DNA of 64,000 nt from Butyrivibrio sp. LB2008 (GTDB lineage Bacteria; Bacillota; Clostridia; Lachnospirales; Lachnospiraceae): positions 1 through 64,000 of the forward strand of contig NZ_JHXZ01000021.1 of the NCBI RefSeq assembly GCF_000621565.1, in the 5' to 3' direction. The notes under the pieces are model-generated. The model was not told the origin of the DNA. It searched no databases and saw only the letters and a program-made list of their open reading frames with translations. The position numbers and the translations under genes were made by a program. Position 1 is the first letter of the stretch. Each line of letters starts with the position of its first letter. Shown here piece after piece: positions 36,595 to 46,952 of this stretch.

Positions 36595-37146
36595 TCAGCA
36601 GACAACAGTAAGTTGCTCCAAAGGTACTCCGTTTCTGTGCGCTGTGCTGTAGATTTCTGTAACCTTCTTGTATTTATCAAATGTCTCAAGCGCTGACTTG
36701 GTGTCGCCGTAAACTTTCCAGAAGCCTGTGTATTTCACGCCCTCATCAGGGCTTTTCATGAATCCCAAAACATCTGCCACGGGATATCCGAGAAAAAGAC
36801 CTATCTCATGCGGAAACTTTGCATCCTGTCTCAAATGCTTCGCAAGTTCCGCAACGCACAGATCTGCGTTAGTGTATGAGTAGCCTTTTTCTTTGAGGAC
36901 TTTGCATACTTCTTTATTCGCAAAATCTCTTTTTAAAAAATCAGGTCTGTAAACATAGATAAGGACTCGCTTTTCGTAATACTTTACGGGTATCATTCGC
37001 AGTCCTTTCTTCGCAAACCTGTAATTAAAGTCTCTCACTTCTTTGTTAAAACTCTCCCTGTCATCGATATCGACAGTAAAAAGATTTCCTGTTTTGAGCC
37101 CCGCCAAAGTCGGTGAACAAAGGCTTATAAGTAATTGATCTCCCAT
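36595..37146 (-). CDS. DUF3793 family protein
   Basis: A 183-residue protein. CSPTLAGLKTGNLF at the N-terminus, EIGLFLGYPVADVLGF and GFWKVYGDTKSALETFDKYKKVT are the conserved blocks of DUF3793, a family of unknown function in Clostridia that is usually found beside flavodoxin genes, as here. A tail ending TVVC leaves a C-terminal Cys. GGAGG precedes the start. It is divergent from the flavodoxin gene and has its own operator at 37197, so the two are probably co-regulated. Confidence 0.87.
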   Translation of the reverse strand: MGDQLLISLCSPTLAGLKTGNLFTVDIDDRESFNKEVRDFNYRFAKKGLRMIPVKYYEKRVLIYVYRPDFLKRDFANKEVCKVLKEKGYSYTNADLCVAELAKHLRQDAKFPHEIGLFLGYPVADVLGFMKSPDEGVKYTGFWKVYGDTKSALETFDKYKKVTEIYSTAHRNGVPLEQLTVVC

Positions 37147-37196
37147 TACTCCTCCAAATCATTTTTTCTAATTTGATAATTGGCATCATACGTTGT

Positions 37197-37212
37197 GTTA
37201 GCTGCACCTAAC
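37197..37212. promoter_or_regulatory. Palindromic operator upstream of DUF3793
   Basis: GTTAGC-TGCA-CCTAAC, one mismatch from the perfect palindrome, 51 bases before the minus-strand DUF3793 start. Confidence 0.7.
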
Positions 37213-37272
37213 GCATATGCAGAATACTCTCTTTTCCTGCATGTTTATGGCACTTTCTCAATCAGTAAAATA

Positions 37273-37325
37273 TTGAAAAATATTATCATGTTTTTTTATT
37301 GATATTTATGTTAGCATTTGCTAAC
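37273..37325 (+). promoter_or_regulatory. Promoter and perfect operator of the flavodoxin gene
   Basis: TTGAAA (37273-37278) with TATTGA 18 bases on (37297-37302) is a possible promoter; its start point would fall next to GTTAGC-ATTT-GCTAAC (37310-37325), a perfect palindrome. The operator call is firm, the promoter less so. Confidence 0.7.
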
Positions 37326-37378
37326 GTATTTTTCAAGAGCATGACTCGCGAAATTGCTCAGAAAGGATGATCATTTTT

Positions 37379-37810
37379 ATGAGTAAAGTTAAAGTAGTTT
37401 TTTGGAGTGGAACAGGAAATACTCAGGCAATGGCCGATGCAGTGGCAAACGGAATCACAAGTGCAGGCGGCGAAGCTGAGGTAACAACATTTGACGCTAT
37501 CAGCGCAGCTGATGCAGCAAAAGATACTGTTATCGCATTCGGTTGCCCCGCTATGGGAGCAGAAGTACTCGAAGAGACAACAGTTGAGCCTTTCATGGCT
37601 GATTATGAAGGTTTTGCAAGTGGCAAGAAGATTGCGCTCTTTGGTTCATACGGCTGGGGAGACGGCCAGTGGATGCGTGACTGGCAGGACAGACTTACAT
37701 CTGCAGGCGCAACTATCGTTGGCGGCGAAGGAGTGATGGCTAATGGAGCACCCGATGCAGATGCCATTTCAGCCCTTGAAGACCTCGGAAGACAGCTTGC
37801 GCAGGCATAA
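37379..37810 (+). CDS. Short-chain flavodoxin
   Basis: A 143-residue FMN-binding electron carrier. WSGTGNTQAMADAV is the phosphate-binding loop, and FGSYGWGDGQWMRDW is the third FMN loop with its aromatic residue; AFGCPAMGAE is the second. The lack of an extra loop in the last strand makes it a short-chain type. Flavodoxin replaces ferredoxin under iron limitation, so its operator is the strongest clue that the palindrome is iron-linked. ATG 37379 was preferred over an upstream ATG (37367) that lies too close to the AAAGGA site. Confidence 0.92.
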   Translation: MSKVKVVFWSGTGNTQAMADAVANGITSAGGEAEVTTFDAISAADAAKDTVIAFGCPAMGAEVLEETTVEPFMADYEGFASGKKIALFGSYGWGDGQWMRDWQDRLTSAGATIVGGEGVMANGAPDADAISALEDLGRQLAQA

Positions 37811-37837
37811 GCAATTTGTGTAACTGCCTTTCCTTAC

Positions 37838-38030
37838 GCCCAGCCGCAAGGTATATATTCGGAAATGCGTTGTGTACGTCTTCGTTGTGTTTTTCTAAGA
37901 TTCATAAATGAAGCGAGCTCTCCTCTCAGCGTTGTTCGAAGCAGTCGAGCTCGCTTCATTTATGAATCTTGAAAAACATCGCCTCGTACGAATACAACGC
38001 ATTTCCGAATATATACCTTTGCGGCCGGGC
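37838..38030. repeat. Long imperfect palindrome after flavodoxin
   Basis: A 193-bp inverted repeat with arms of about 80 bases around a 26-base centre. Outer ends read GCCCAGCCGCAAGG and the complement of GCCCGGCCGCAAAGG; inner arms share AAGATTCATAAATGAAGCG and GAGCTC. The middle third of each arm is less similar. It fills most of the 330-base gap between flavodoxin and the ABC gene. It could be a MITE-type element, a very stable RNA hairpin, or an elaborate terminator between convergent genes. Confidence 0.8.
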
Positions 38031-38055
38031 TGTCTATGAAAAGGGCAGCAAATAC

Positions 38056-38087
38056 AAAAAACGAGCTTTTCAAAGCTCGGCGTTTTT
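38056..38087 (-). terminator. Terminator of the ECF set 4 / ABC operon
   Basis: On the minus strand GCCGAGCTTT, a short loop, AAAGCTCG, then TTTTTTG. It lies 55 bases past the stop of the ABC gene at 38141. Confidence 0.8.
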
Positions 38088-38140
38088 CTCTATATAGAGA
38101 AAGACGTGAGCGATAGATATGCTTCACGTCTTCTAAATCT

Positions 38141-39796
38141 TTATGCCACTGTCTTATTCTCCACTTTGAATACGGCATCGGCATTTTTTATTGTGTTGAG
38201 TCTGTGTGCGATCACGAGTAGCGTCTTTCCAAGGCACAGCTCATCAATTGCCTCCTGGATATATGCTTCGTTGTCGGCATCGACGCTGGCTGTAGCTTCA
38301 TCGAGGATTACTATGGGCGAATCTTTGAGAATACAGCGGGCGATGGAGATTCTCTGTGCCTCGCCGCCGGATAGACTCGCACCGCCTTCACCGATGACGG
38401 TATCGATTCCGTACGGGAGCTTATCGATAAAGTCCATGCATCTTGCTTTCCTTGCGCACTCGATGATTTCCTCGCGGGTGGCGTCGGGTCTTCCCATTCT
38501 TATGTTGTTATAGATGGAATCCTTGAAAAGATAAACCTTTTGGAACACCACGCTTATGTTATCCATAAGATTTTCCAGAGGCACATTCCTTATATCGACA
38601 CCTCGTATCATTATCTTTCCGCCGTTTACATCCCAAAATCTTGTAAGAAGGCTCGCAACGGTACTTTTTCCGCCACCCGAAGGTCCGACAAGCGCAGCCA
38701 TGGTATTCTTTTCTACCTTGAAGGAAACGTTTTCCAGCACGCTCTCTTTTTCATAGGAAAAAGATACTTCTCTAAATTCAATCTCCGGAACACCAACGGG
38801 AGCTTTTTCGGGGATTGTCGCAATATCTTTTTCATCCAAAACTTCAAGATCAAAAATCTCTTCCATTCGGTTAAGGCTGCTGTTCATAACAGCGAACCTT
38901 GTAACCTGAAGATACACTTCCTTGATCGGTCTGAAAACACCGAAAGAAAACATGCAAACGGCAATCGCTCTGAATCTTTCTATCTCGCCGATACCAAACA
39001 GTCTTATACACAAAGAAATAAGCAAAAGAACTCCGACAGCGTTTGCAAACTCCATGATCCTAAGGCTCGGAGTGACCTTTTTTTCAAATGCTATGCATTC
39101 ATCCTTCATCTTCTCAAATGCATTCTCGATATCGGTAGATTCACGATCAATCATGTTGTAGGACTTTATCACGCCCATTCCCTCAATGTATTCAAGAACG
39201 TGACTTGATAGTTCCTCGTTAAGTGCCTGTTTTCCGTCTGCCTCCGCTTGCTCATATCTCATGGAAATATTACCTATAAGCACGATCACAAGACTCATTA
39301 AAAGAGTAAACGCCCCAAGTAAAGGATGAAGAAAAGTCATAAACGATATGACCAAAATTTCAGAACAGATATCACCAACAAACGAGGAAATCGTGTTCAT
39401 GCAATTTGTCTCGATAAAGCCCATGTCCACCGCAAGAACGGTACTGATCTTTCCGATATTTCCGTCGGTAAAAAATCCCATCGGCATGTGACGGAGCTTT
39501 TCTCCCAAGCTTATCCTAAGGTCGGAAAAAAGCAGATATCCGGCAGTAGACTGAAGTCTGTCCGACATGTACGAAAAGAGAACTTGTCCGACAAACAACG
39601 CTGCCATAACAGCGATCAACATTCCGACTTTTTCCATAGTCATCTTGTTTTCATACAAAAGCTTTATTATGTATACCGAGAGTGAATATGGGCCGTATGT
39701 ACATATTGCGCGAAGTAAGGAAAAAAGATATGCAAGCCTTATCCTTGTCTTATATTTTCCCGCAAGGCGTATGATTCTTCTTATCTGCTTTATCAT
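38141..39796 (-). CDS. ABC half-transporter with short C-terminus, pair 3
   Basis: A 551-residue protein: six-helix membrane domain, then ATPase with GPSGGGKST, FQKVYLFKDSIYNNIRMG, LSGGEAQR and VILDEATASVD. It ends soon after the His switch (IAHRLNTIKNADAVFKVENK), about 30 residues short of its homologue at 32909, so the usual final helix is missing. All catalytic motifs are present, so it may still function. It overlaps the fusion gene by 4 bases (ATGA) and should pair with the half-transporter part of that fusion. Confidence 0.85.
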   Translation of the reverse strand: MIKQIRRIIRLAGKYKTRIRLAYLFSLLRAICTYGPYSLSVYIIKLLYENKMTMEKVGMLIAVMAALFVGQVLFSYMSDRLQSTAGYLLFSDLRISLGEKLRHMPMGFFTDGNIGKISTVLAVDMGFIETNCMNTISSFVGDICSEILVISFMTFLHPLLGAFTLLMSLVIVLIGNISMRYEQAEADGKQALNEELSSHVLEYIEGMGVIKSYNMIDRESTDIENAFEKMKDECIAFEKKVTPSLRIMEFANAVGVLLLISLCIRLFGIGEIERFRAIAVCMFSFGVFRPIKEVYLQVTRFAVMNSSLNRMEEIFDLEVLDEKDIATIPEKAPVGVPEIEFREVSFSYEKESVLENVSFKVEKNTMAALVGPSGGGKSTVASLLTRFWDVNGGKIMIRGVDIRNVPLENLMDNISVVFQKVYLFKDSIYNNIRMGRPDATREEIIECARKARCMDFIDKLPYGIDTVIGEGGASLSGGEAQRISIARCILKDSPIVILDEATASVDADNEAYIQEAIDELCLGKTLLVIAHRLNTIKNADAVFKVENKTVA

Positions 39797-42700
39797 ATTG
39801 CTTCTTCCTCCTTAACTTCTCCCGAGTTGTTGACCATCCAATCTTCCGCATCCTTGGAAAGTTTATAGAGTTGTTTGAAGTACTCATTCTTCATGATCTC
39901 GGCTTTATTGCCCTCGGCTACAACTTTTCCGTTTTTGATAAGCACGAATTTATCGACATTTCTCATCGCACTAAGTTTATGTGCTATGACGATGACTGTT
40001 TTTCCTTTTATGATCTCATCTATCGCCTTGTTGATCTTATCTTCGTTTTCAATATCAACAGAAGAAGTTGCCTCATCAAGTATTACGATCGGTGCATCTT
40101 TAAGGATTGCTCTGGCAAGCGCTATTCTCTGCCTCTCACCTCCTGAGAGCCTTTTTCCTGCATCACCTGCTTTGGAATTATATCCTTCGGGAAGCTTTTT
40201 TATGAACTCATCGCACGCAGCTTTCCCCGCAGCTTCAAAGACCATCTCATCCGTGGCTTCGGGATTTCCGATCCTTATGTTTTCCATAATACTTCTGTTA
40301 AAAAGAAATACATCCTGTGACACAAAAGATATCTTGGAATTAAGTTCCGATAAGCTTAGATCGGTAATCTTTTTCCCGCCAAAGGTTATACTTCCGCCGT
40401 CGGTATCATACTGATGCGCAAGAAGTCTTGCTATAGTCGACTTTCCGCTTCCTGACTCTCCGACAACCGCTGTCATTTCTCCCGCTTTTGCAACAAAACT
40501 AATATCCTTAAGAACCTCATTGTCCTTGTATGAAAAATGGACATTCTTAAGCTCAATATCAAGCTTTTCATCTCCCGAAAAACTCTCGCAGCCTTCACAC
40601 AATTCCGTTCTGTCAAGCACTCTTTCAAGCGCCTGGATCTTGTAATTAATCTGAGTCACATATGATGCAAAAGAAAGAGCTCTTAAGAGATTCGGTCCGA
40701 TTGCAAGTGACAGACAAATGATAAGAATAAAATCGTTAAGCGTCGCGCCGCCTGACATTACCATGATTGTTCCTGCGGGAAGCGCGAACAAGAGCATATT
40801 GGGAAGAAGGCTCATGTATAGCGCAATCCATGGCCAACATACTTTATACCAGGTAAGGCTTAAGTTCCGATAATTAAGTACGCTCGATTCATAGCTCTTG
40901 TAAGATTCACTCTGGTAATTAAATACCTTGATAACTTCCATTCCGTTGATGTACTCGACAATGGAATTGTTCATTCGCTTTGCAGCGGCAAAATATCCGC
41001 CCATTCTACGGGCGCCGTCATCATACATCCGCTTCATGCAAAGAAGTCCCAACGGCACTACGATAAATGCCACAAGAGCAAGCTGGAAGTTTACTCTGAA
41101 CATGAAAACAATGATTCCAAGAGAAACCAAAAGATTGGATATTCCTTCAGGAATTGCATGTGCAAGAATTACCTCTATTTCTTCAATGTCATCGGTAAAT
41201 ACCTTTTTAAGAGCGCCTGTGCCGATCTGTCTTATTGTTCCGAGAGACTGTTTATTTAGTTTATCCTTTAGCTTTATCCTTATTGCCTTGAGCGTATTAA
41301 ATGCCGCTATATGTGACAATGACAGGCCTTGGGTATAGAGGAGCATATTAAGGACATTCCCCAAAAAGATAACGATTATAGGAATGCAGACGTCCTTAAA
41401 GGTAAAAATGTCTTTTGAAAGAAATCTGTCCGTTATCTTATAAAGCATTGCATAAGGAACTATACCTGCCGCAACACCAAGTATCATGCAGACTATGGCG
41501 CCGTAAAAATGTTTTTTGTATGCTCCCATTCTGTTTATGATCCTACTCATCGCAGAGCCTGATTCTCTTTTGCTTGTATGAGCCTCTTCACTTTCTGTCG
41601 TGAAGTAGTATCTGACTTTATTGATACCTGCTTCGTCCAAAGGATAAACCGACACGAGTCTTCCTTGTTCCATGTGAACCACATGAGTACAACAGTTTAA
41701 AATAAGCTCAAGATCATGAGTGATTATTATCGATGTTTCAACATCGGACTCCGTATCTCTTACAAGCTTCGAAAAGCTCTCCATTCCTACATAATCAAGA
41801 CCACTTGTGGGTTCATCATAAAATATGATCTTCTTGCCGGAACAGAGTGCAGAAGCTATTGCAACTCTTTGCTTTTGTCCTCCCGACAGTGAAGAAGGAT
41901 GCCTGTCCTTAAGGGCGTCTATTCCAAGTTTTTTAAGAACAGAAAGTGCACTCTCATCGCTGACATCACTGTTAAGCTTAAGTTCTTCCATTACAGATTC
42001 GCAAAAGAGCTGTCTGTTTACATCCTGCATGACCATGAAACAGGACTTCGCTCTTTGCTTGTCATCCAAAACCTTGCCATCTATACTCACGGTTCCCATT
42101 GAACCAAGAACTCCGCAGAGAGCCTCAGCAAGTGTACTTTTTCCTGTTCCGTTGTCTCCTATGAAAGCCACAACACTTTTAGACGGAAGCTTAAGATCAT
42201 CCACATCGAGGATGTTGGAATTATCTCTCTGACACGAAAGATCGCTTATCGTTATTACAGGCTTTGAAGCCTTCACCTCAAGCGGTCTTCCCGTAACGGT
42301 AGAAAGATCTGTTGTTCTAAGTCCCATTTCGGACAGCGCTCTATTTGACAGCTTTTTAAATTCATCTGCCGTGAATTCACCTTCTACTCTTCCTTCGTTT
42401 ATATAGATAAATCTGTCCGCAAGATCCGTTAAGAAATACAAACGATGTTCGGACACCACAATTGTCTTTCCTTCGGACTTTAGTTTGGAAAGTATCTGAT
42501 GAAGCCTGTTAATCGCCTTTCTGTCGAGGTTGGATGTAGGTTCATCCATGACAAATACCTCGGGATCCGAAGCATATACAGAGCCACAGGCTATCTGCTG
42601 TTTTTCTCCGCCCGACAGTTCAAAGATATTTCTGTTAAGAAGCGGTCTTATCTTAAGAACATCCGCAGTTTCACTGAGACGCTCTTCCATCAGCTCTTTT

Positions 42701-43053
42701 GACATATTGTGATTCTCACATCCAAACAAGAGCTCTCCCGTTGTATCTACATGAAAAAACTGGCTCTTCGGATTTTGAAAAACTGAACCGACAAGCGTGG
42801 AGATATCGGAAAGTGGCTGCCTGGTCACATTTGCACCATCTATATATGCGCATCCTTCCATCTCGCCCTCATAGAAATGCGGTATCAGTCCGTTTATCAC
42901 TCTCGTAAGCGTTGTCTTACCGCATCCGCTCTTTCCGCAAAGAACTACGAATTCGCCTTTTTTAATCGTAAGATTTATATTTTTGATTCCATTTCCGCCT
43001 TTACTTTCGCCGGCGTATCTAAATGAAACGTCTTCTATCTTAATCATTTTCAC
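39793..43053 (-). CDS. Fusion of ECF double ATPase with ABC half-transporter
   Basis: A 1086-residue protein with three ATPase domains. Residues 1 to about 490 equal a complete EcfA-A' (GKSGCGKTT, LSGGEKQQ, VMDEPTSNLD; GDNGTGKST, VMQDVNRQLF, LSGGQKQR, FYDEPTSGLD). A linker rich in Ser, Glu and Lys (SEEAHTSKRESGSAMSR) leads into a six-helix domain and an exporter-type ATPase (GESGSGKST, LSGGERQR, VILDEATSSVD), equivalent to the separate protein at 34660. Thus one chain ties an ECF energy module to one half of an ABC heterodimer. The reading frame is continuous. The start is 8 bases after the T gene stop. Confidence 0.9.
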   Translation of the reverse strand: MKMIKIEDVSFRYAGESKGGNGIKNINLTIKKGEFVVLCGKSGCGKTTLTRVINGLIPHFYEGEMEGCAYIDGANVTRQPLSDISTLVGSVFQNPKSQFFHVDTTGELLFGCENHNMSKELMEERLSETADVLKIRPLLNRNIFELSGGEKQQIACGSVYASDPEVFVMDEPTSNLDRKAINRLHQILSKLKSEGKTIVVSEHRLYFLTDLADRFIYINEGRVEGEFTADEFKKLSNRALSEMGLRTTDLSTVTGRPLEVKASKPVITISDLSCQRDNSNILDVDDLKLPSKSVVAFIGDNGTGKSTLAEALCGVLGSMGTVSIDGKVLDDKQRAKSCFMVMQDVNRQLFCESVMEELKLNSDVSDESALSVLKKLGIDALKDRHPSSLSGGQKQRVAIASALCSGKKIIFYDEPTSGLDYVGMESFSKLVRDTESDVETSIIITHDLELILNCCTHVVHMEQGRLVSVYPLDEAGINKVRYYFTTESEEAHTSKRESGSAMSRIINRMGAYKKHFYGAIVCMILGVAAGIVPYAMLYKITDRFLSKDIFTFKDVCIPIIVIFLGNVLNMLLYTQGLSLSHIAAFNTLKAIRIKLKDKLNKQSLGTIRQIGTGALKKVFTDDIEEIEVILAHAIPEGISNLLVSLGIIVFMFRVNFQLALVAFIVVPLGLLCMKRMYDDGARRMGGYFAAAKRMNNSIVEYINGMEVIKVFNYQSESYKSYESSVLNYRNLSLTWYKVCWPWIALYMSLLPNMLLFALPAGTIMVMSGGATLNDFILIICLSLAIGPNLLRALSFASYVTQINYKIQALERVLDRTELCEGCESFSGDEKLDIELKNVHFSYKDNEVLKDISFVAKAGEMTAVVGESGSGKSTIARLLAHQYDTDGGSITFGGKKITDLSLSELNSKISFVSQDVFLFNRSIMENIRIGNPEATDEMVFEAAGKAACDEFIKKLPEGYNSKAGDAGKRLSGGERQRIALARAILKDAPIVILDEATSSVDIENEDKINKAIDEIIKGKTVIVIAHKLSAMRNVDKFVLIKNGKVVAEGNKAEIMKNEYFKQLYKLSKDAEDWMVNNSGEVKEEEAI

Positions 43054-43060
43054 CTCTTAC

Positions 43061-43780
43061 TCATTGCTGGTAAATGAAAAACATATATGCCAGGAAGCCT
43101 GCAAAGATCAGGATTATCGCGTAGTCGGTAACCCTAAGCCTTGCTTCGACATATGAGCTTCTTTTCCTGTTACTGTCGAGTCCTCTTGCCATGGCCGACG
43201 ATGCGAGTTCATCCATAAGTTCGACCGAACAAAAAAGAAGCGGAACCATGGTATACTCGATTATCTGCGCGGGCTTGGTAATAAAGCTCTTTAGCTTAAA
43301 TTCTATTCCTCTAAAGAGCATGGCTTTCTTTATTCCGTCCCACTCATCAAATATGGTCGGAATAAATCTGATAAGAACTACGAAAGGAATAACAAAGACC
43401 ATCGGAAGATGCATCTTTTGAAAAGATGAAATTAGGTGCGACATGTCGGTCGTCTTTGTGAACAGCAAAAGTGCCATTGTTATCGGGCAAAAGAATCTGA
43501 TAAGTACCATGACGGACATGCAGATCATATTAAGAACCGAGCCAAAGCCTCCTTTTACAGCACCTGCATACAGACACATTATTATAATTGATATGCAAAA
43601 ACATATTACGGATAAATATTTTTCGCCTTCCAAAAACAACATCACACAAAGAAGCGCCGCAAAAACAAGCGACGGAAATACCGTCACGCACTTAAGCGGT
43701 ATGATCATAGAAATAACAAGTATCAACAGTTTTGTTCTTGGATCTGCTTTTATTATTGAAGTATTGTTCCCGGTAAACAT
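43061..43780 (-). CDS. ECF transporter T component, set 4
   Basis: A 239-residue EcfT/CbiQ membrane protein: ADPRTKLLILVI near the N-terminus, and coupling motifs IKKAMLFRGIEF and SAMARGLDSNRKRS with both RG dipeptides. It lies between the S gene (12 bases) and the fused ATPase (8 bases). Confidence 0.9.
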   Translation of the reverse strand: MFTGNNTSIIKADPRTKLLILVISMIIPLKCVTVFPSLVFAALLCVMLFLEGEKYLSVICFCISIIIMCLYAGAVKGGFGSVLNMICMSVMVLIRFFCPITMALLLFTKTTDMSHLISSFQKMHLPMVFVIPFVVLIRFIPTIFDEWDGIKKAMLFRGIEFKLKSFITKPAQIIEYTMVPLLFCSVELMDELASSAMARGLDSNRKRSSYVEARLRVTDYAIILIFAGFLAYMFFIYQQ

Positions 43781-43791
43781 TGATTATCCCC

Positions 43792-44367
43792 TTAGACAAT
43801 TCCTGCTTTTTCAAAATGTTTTTTTACAATCTTCGATCCGAAAAGTCCGCCTATAATTCCTCCGACAACCGCAAATCCAACAATCATGATCCACGCCCAC
43901 CAGGGTGTTACGAGCCTGCTCATTCCGTCCGCAAAGTCATCTCCGATCATAGAACGAACACCTGCTATATATGCATCTTTGGCAACAAGAATTCTGAAAA
44001 AGTTAGACGCAGTTATAAAGTTGAAAAAGACGTATGAGATCACATACATTTTCTTTGACTTGTACTTTCCGAGAGCCATGCATATCTCAGCTATCAGTGC
44101 GCTTACAATGCAGACAGAAAATGCGATTGGATCAAAGCCTGTTGCGATACATGCAAACAATACAGCCATCAGAAGTGCAGCTCCGAATTTTCTTACTTTA
44201 AGAACGCTCAAAAGATAAATGGTACCGCAAAAAATACCGAGCAATAAAGGACACGCGATGTAAATAACCGGAATTGTTCCAACCAGCATCATTACTATCA
44301 AAACCGCAACAACATAAAGTGCTGCGAATGCTCCTGCGTAGATCATATCTTTTGTCTTTAATTTCAT
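43792..44367 (-). CDS. ECF substrate-binding S component (MptD/Trep_Strep family), set 4
   Basis: A 191-residue, roughly six-helix protein: KDMIYAGAFAALYVVAVLIV, a central LLSVLKVRKFGA block and the C-terminal GGLFGSKIVKKHFEKAGIV tail. It is the smallest of the four S subunits. GGAGGAG precedes the start. No palindromic operator lies directly upstream; the nearest is above enolase at 45881, so this operon may be read from there past a weak hairpin at 44408. Confidence 0.87.
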   Translation of the reverse strand: MKLKTKDMIYAGAFAALYVVAVLIVMMLVGTIPVIYIACPLLLGIFCGTIYLLSVLKVRKFGAALLMAVLFACIATGFDPIAFSVCIVSALIAEICMALGKYKSKKMYVISYVFFNFITASNFFRILVAKDAYIAGVRSMIGDDFADGMSRLVTPWWAWIMIVGFAVVGGIIGGLFGSKIVKKHFEKAGIV

Positions 44368-44407
44368 AAACTTACTCCTCCAACTTCTCAGAACTTTTTA
44401 CATAAAT

Positions 44408-44452
44408 AGTCTCATGATAGCCCGAATCATCTGCCACCATGAGACTTTTTTT
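44408..44452. terminator. Hairpin between enolase and ECF set 4
   Basis: AGTCTCATG and CATGAGACT pair around a 21-base loop. The T-run (TTTTTTT) is on the plus-strand side, while the minus-strand exit is ACTATTTATG. For the minus-strand enolase transcript it is therefore a weak terminator, leaving room for read-through. Confidence 0.5.
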
Positions 44453-44474
44453 GATATATTTTATTATTTAGAAA

Positions 44475-45800
<1,326 letters not shown>

Positions 45801-45809
45801 TTAAACACA

Positions 45810-45863
45810 GAATTCCCCTTCTTATAGCCGATTCATAGGTTCAGCTATTCAAAAGAGGAATTC
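45810..45863 (-). other. Stem-loop in the enolase mRNA leader
   Basis: GAATTCC with AAGA and TCTT arms at both ends (45810-45816 and 45857-45863) encloses an inner ATAGC/GCTAT pairing. It lies between the promoter and the ribosome binding site, so it would form a 5' leader hairpin that could affect stability or translation. Confidence 0.45.
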
Positions 45864-45880
45864 ACATGATTTACTCAAGC

Positions 45881-45932
45881 GTTAGCAGGTGCTAACACCA
45901 CATATTTTATTATAGCGTTTTTTGCATGTCAA
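45881..45932 (-). promoter_or_regulatory. Promoter and perfect operator of enolase
   Basis: Minus strand: TTGACA (45927-45932), 17 bases, TAAAAT (45904-45909). The start point falls just before the perfect palindrome GTTAGC-AGGT-GCTAAC (45881-45896). Position and sequence equal those at the metallophore and ECF promoters. Confidence 0.82.
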
Positions 45933-45983
45933 CGAATCAGACGTGTTTTAGGGGTTAATGAGAAATAGTATCATTTTAGAGAG

Positions 45984-46928
45984 TCATAGTACTCCACTCA
46001 AAACTTCCTTAAGTGTATCCGCCGATGCCTTTAGCGCTTTCTTTTCCTCATCGCTGAGTCTGATGGGGACTGCACCCTCAACTCCGCTTCTTCCAACAAT
46101 TGCCGGCATACTGAGCGCAACATCGTCTATTCCGAACTCGCCATGCTGAATACTTGATACGGGAAGGATTGACTTTTCATCTCTTACAATGGCTTCACAT
46201 ATACGTCTTACACTCATTGCAATTCCGTAGTATGTTGCGCCCTTTTTCTCGATGATCTTATATGCACTGTTCTTTACATTCTCGGCAATCTCTTTCATTG
46301 ATTTCTCATGTTCGAAATGACCTCTCATCTCACAGAAATCATTGAGCGGGATTCCCGATACGTTCGCACTGCTCCAAGCCGCGATCTCGCTGTCTCCGTG
46401 CTCGCCTATAATGCAGGCATGAACAGATCTGCTGTCAATCTTAAGATGTTCTCCGAGAAGATATTTAAGCCTTGCGGTATCAAGAACGGTACCTGAACCG
46501 AATACTCTGTTTTCGGGGAATCCACTAAGTTTTGCCGCCGCATATGTAAGTATGTCTACAGGATTAGCAACAATAAGAAGGATTCCTTCCGTGTTATATT
46601 TTGCAATCTCGGGAATGATGGATTTAAAGATTCCGACATTCTTTTTTACCAGATCAAGTCTTGTCTCACCCGGCTTCTGCCCCGCTCCCGCAGTTACAAC
46701 AACTACTGCCGCATCACCTGCATCCCTATAATCACCTGCATATATCTGCACAGGCTTTGCAAAAGGAAGTCCGTGACTTATATCAAGAGCTTCACCCTCT
46801 GCCTTTTCTTTGTTCACATCTATCAGCACCATCTCAGAAAACAAGCCGCTTTCCATAAGTGCAAATGCTGATGCGGAACCAACAAAACCACAACCTACTA
46901 CCGCTACTTTTCTTTCATTTAATGCCAT
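45984..46928 (-). CDS. ldh: L-lactate dehydrogenase
   Basis: A 314-residue NAD-dependent dehydrogenase. VVGCGFVGSASAFAL is the nucleotide-binding loop, GQKPGETRLDLV the mobile substrate loop with Arg, ANPVDILTY and the catalytic His in CIIGEHGDSEIAAWS follow. GQKPGETR and GEHGDSE favour lactate over malate dehydrogenase. AAGGAGG precedes the start. It ends 50 bases upstream of the enolase -35 hexamer. Confidence 0.92.
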   Translation of the reverse strand: MALNERKVAVVGCGFVGSASAFALMESGLFSEMVLIDVNKEKAEGEALDISHGLPFAKPVQIYAGDYRDAGDAAVVVVTAGAGQKPGETRLDLVKKNVGIFKSIIPEIAKYNTEGILLIVANPVDILTYAAAKLSGFPENRVFGSGTVLDTARLKYLLGEHLKIDSRSVHACIIGEHGDSEIAAWSSANVSGIPLNDFCEMRGHFEHEKSMKEIAENVKNSAYKIIEKKGATYYGIAMSVRRICEAIVRDEKSILPVSSIQHGEFGIDDVALSMPAIVGRSGVEGAVPIRLSDEEKKALKASADTLKEVLSGVL

Positions 46929-46952
46929 GATGCGCCTCCTTTTTATATAGCT

